Source: Thermoplasmatales archaeon (GTDB taxonomy: Archaea > Thermoplasmatota > E2 > UBA202 > DSCA01). Taken from it: a stretch of 5,402 nt of DNA. The DNA lies in the NCBI GenBank assembly GCA_011049295.1, contig DSCA01000105.1:1-5402 (forward strand). The letters run 5' to 3'. The notes below the pieces were generated by a model. It was not told the origin of the DNA. It saw only the letters and a list, made by a program, of their open reading frames with translations, and made no database searches. A program made the position numbers and the translations under genes. Positions 3,822 through 5,402 of this stretch are shown one piece after another (positions within the stretch are counted from its first letter, which is position 1; the number at the start of each line of letters is the position of its first letter).

Positions 3822-4682
3822 ATGAGCCTTGAGGAACTGCAAAAGAAGCGAGAGGAACTGCGCGCAAAAATCGGCGAGGTTAAAGAAATCCGGGAAAAAT
3901 ATAACGAGAAGACCAAGGAATTGAAACAGAAGAGATTTGACCTGGCAGCCCAGATACGAAAGTACAAGCAGGAGGGCGTTCAGCACAAGGAAAAGCGCGA
4001 CGAAATCAACCAGCGGGTGGCCAACGCCAAGAAGAAGCGGCGGGATCTCAACAGGGAATACAAGGAGTTGAAGCAGAAGGCGGACGACCTGCGCAAGGAA
4101 ATCATCCCGGAGGCCATTCCCCTGGAGGTGCTGAAGCGACGGAAGCAGGACCTGGAATTCCGCCAGATGACCCATCAGCTGTCCAAAAAGGAGGAGGCGG
4201 CCCTGGTGGAGGAGCTGAAGCGTCTCAGCGACGAAATCAGGCAGCGGGAGCGGCTGCTGGACGAAACCCCCGAGCTCAAGGAGATGATTGAGGAGAAGAG
4301 ACGGGCCAAGGAGAAAGGGGATAAGGAGCACCAGAAGGTGCAGGAGCTGGCCGACCAGGCCCAGGACGAGCACCTCCGCATGATTGAGGCCTTCAACAAG
4401 GCCGACGAGCTATACAAGGAAATCCGAAAGGTGCAGAAGGAGTACGTGATGGCCCGTCTGGACGCGGACAAAGCCCACAAGCAGCTGGTGTCCTACGTCA
4501 AAGAGATCCGGGAAGTAGAGGACCAGATGGAGTCCATCAAGAAGGAGGAGAAGGCGGAGGAGATTCGGGAGAAGCGCTCCGTCATCCAGAAGAAGGCGGA
4601 CGATGTCTACGAGCGGTTCAAGAAGGGCGAAAAGCTGTCCACCGAGGACTTCATGCTGCTGCAGAAGGCGGGGCTGATTTAG
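3822..4682 (+). CDS. Conserved archaeal coiled-coil protein (COG1340-like)
   Basis: The product has 286 residues and is almost entirely charged coiled coil, dominated by Lys, Glu, Arg and Gln, with no signal peptide or membrane span. It opens MSLEELQKKREEL and has two long helical regions (about residues 1-95 and 120-260). Between them is a break, IIPEAIPLEVL (94-104), followed by LEFRQMTHQLSKKEEAALVEEL. The C-terminal signature VYERFKKGEKLSTEDFMLLQKAGLI is the part I associate with the widespread archaeal COG1340 family. Its biochemical role is not established; members have often been annotated only as coiled-coil proteins, and the middle motif resembles the yeast Bfr1 type, which is a weak comparison. 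Start 3822 has a Shine-Dalgarno match and ideal TATA distance. Its TAG stop overlaps the stop of cca on the other strand. Confidence 0.92.
   Translation: MSLEELQKKREELRAKIGEVKEIREKYNEKTKELKQKRFDLAAQIRKYKQEGVQHKEKRDEINQRVANAKKKRRDLNREYKELKQKADDLRKEIIPEAIPLEVLKRRKQDLEFRQMTHQLSKKEEAALVEELKRLSDEIRQRERLLDETPELKEMIEEKRRAKEKGDKEHQKVQELADQAQDEHLRMIEAFNKADELYKEIRKVQKEYVMARLDADKAHKQLVSYVKEIREVEDQMESIKKEEKAEEIREKRSVIQKKADDVYERFKKGEKLSTEDFMLLQKAGLI
4679..4682. other. Four-base overlap of convergent stop codons (TTAG)
   Basis: The coiled-coil gene ends TAG at 4680-4682 and cca ends TAA at 4681-4679 on the other strand. No intergenic space is left for a conventional terminator, so each message must end inside the other gene. 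Confidence 0.9.
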
Positions 4683-5402
4683 CCCCTCTCCCACGGCGGC
4701 AGGCCGGAGAGATAGTCGGTCCAGAAGGCGGCATAGCGGGGCACAGCCAGCTGCTCTCCCTCCAGTACGGAGGCCCGGTCTTTGCACCGGTCCAGGTGTT
4801 TGCCCAGGCTCAGTTCCGGCAGTTTGGCCTCCAGCAACTCCCCCGCCGTGGTGTACTCTCGCTCTATTTCCACCCACCAGCGTTCCTCCTTCACAAAGGG
4901 CTGGCCCACGGTGCGGGAATGGCCCTCCCATTTTTGGAGAAAGTTTTCCGCGTGCTCCCGCTGCTCCCGGGGGGGTCCGCAGTGGAGGGTGGTGGGGGAG
5001 AGCTCCCTGCTCTCCAGCTCCACGGCCAGCAGGATGTAGTCATCGACGAAGAAGGTCTGACCCAGCACCGTGAAGTCATGCTCCCGGAGCAGGGTGGCCA
5101 GGCTGCCCGCCCCCTTCCGGGCCTGCGAATACACGATGTCGTCGATGACCTCCGGGCGGGGCATCTCCACGCCGATGAAGTTCTGCAGCCGCGCAGCCAG
5201 TTTGGGAAGGAGCCAGGGCCGGACGGGCTCCGGGAAGAAAAAGGTGAGACGCGGCCGCCGCAGGTAGGCACCCGCGGCATGGATGAACCGGCGGAGCCTG
5301 TAGGGGGCCAGGGCGGCGGCCACGTTGCGCGAGGGGTCCACCGGGTCGATGAAAACGAAGGACTCCTCGAATTCCGCCCCCCGGGGGGTTCCCTCCAGGT
5401 AC
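4679..5402 (-). CDS. cca: Archaeal CCA-adding enzyme, C-terminal part (partial)
   Basis: The reading frame enters from the right edge (first full codon 5401-5399) and ends at TAA 4681-4679, giving 240 C-terminal residues. The enzyme adds the CCA end to tRNAs without a nucleic acid template, using CTP and ATP. Visible signatures are FIDPVDPSRNVAAAL near residue 18, then FIHAAGAYL and LTFFFP, the RPEVIDDIVYSQARKGAGSL segment, and near the end RWWVEIEREYTTAGELL and SLGKHL. All fit the central, body and tail domains of class I archaeal enzymes. The catalytic head with the GS and DxD motifs lies outside the window. A frame starting at GTG 5341 is only an internal codon (Val of IDPVDP). The tRNA genes here lack CCA, so they depend on such an enzyme. 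Confidence 0.95.
   Translation of the reverse strand, partial: YLEGTPRGAEFEESFVFIDPVDPSRNVAAALAPYRLRRFIHAAGAYLRRPRLTFFFPEPVRPWLLPKLAARLQNFIGVEMPRPEVIDDIVYSQARKGAGSLATLLREHDFTVLGQTFFVDDYILLAVELESRELSPTTLHCGPPREQREHAENFLQKWEGHSRTVGQPFVKEERWWVEIEREYTTAGELLEAKLPELSLGKHLDRCKDRASVLEGEQLAVPRYAAFWTDYLSGLPPWERG

Noticed and set aside
2820..4373. 517-codon open frame on the minus strand
   Set aside because: It is antisense to the PAS and coiled-coil genes. Its Leu/His/Gly-rich product has no recognisable domain, and its length comes from high GC and the Lys/Glu-rich coding strand opposite.
5339..5341. GTG 5341 as start of a complete 220-residue protein
   Set aside because: The frame stays open to the edge, and the upstream codons encode the FIDP part of the CCA-enzyme FIDPVDPSRNV motif.

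Overview
The window is archaeal, most likely a high-GC euryarchaeon. The evidence is the translation factor aIF1A, an archaeal-type CCA-adding enzyme, a COG1340-type coiled-coil protein, a tRNA-Tyr with a bulge-helix-bulge intron, tRNA genes without an encoded CCA end, and A/T-rich TATA-like boxes about 26-38 bases upstream of start codons or tRNA 5' ends. A Thermoplasmatota / Methanomassiliicoccales-like source is only a guess. The DNA is ordinary chromosome: I see no insertion sequence, phage gene or CRISPR array.

Layout. Bases 1-191 are the 3' end of sucD (succinyl-CoA ligase alpha subunit). Two tRNA genes follow, each with its own TATA box: tRNA-Pro(TGG) at 252-324 and intron-containing tRNA-Tyr(GTA) at 373-461. 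Bases 462-806 have no gene but hold a strong hairpin element (594-685) ending in a T tract, a candidate small RNA. A lipoprotein gene (minus, 807-1316) and a small eight-cysteine zinc protein gene (plus, 1469-1702) diverge from a shared promoter region. Bases 1703-2120 are non-coding and rich in competing inverted repeats, including a TATA box followed by a terminator-like hairpin. aIF1A (2121-2441) then converges on a small two-helix membrane protein gene (minus, 2517-2714), with a hairpin terminator between them. From a strong TATA box start the plus-strand genes for a PAS-PAS-DHp signalling protein (2841-3782) and a coiled-coil protein (3822-4682). The latter overlaps by four bases, stop to stop, with the convergent cca gene (minus, 4679 to beyond the right edge).

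Functionally much of the window is translation-related: two tRNAs lacking CCA, the enzyme that adds CCA, and initiation factor aIF1A. The PAS protein is a sensor without the ATP-binding half of a histidine kinase. The lipoprotein, zinc protein and membrane protein are of unknown function. The observations most worth testing are the two candidate small RNAs, the truncated kinase with its altered H-box, the RING-like zinc protein, and a ten-base element shared by the two tRNA promoters.
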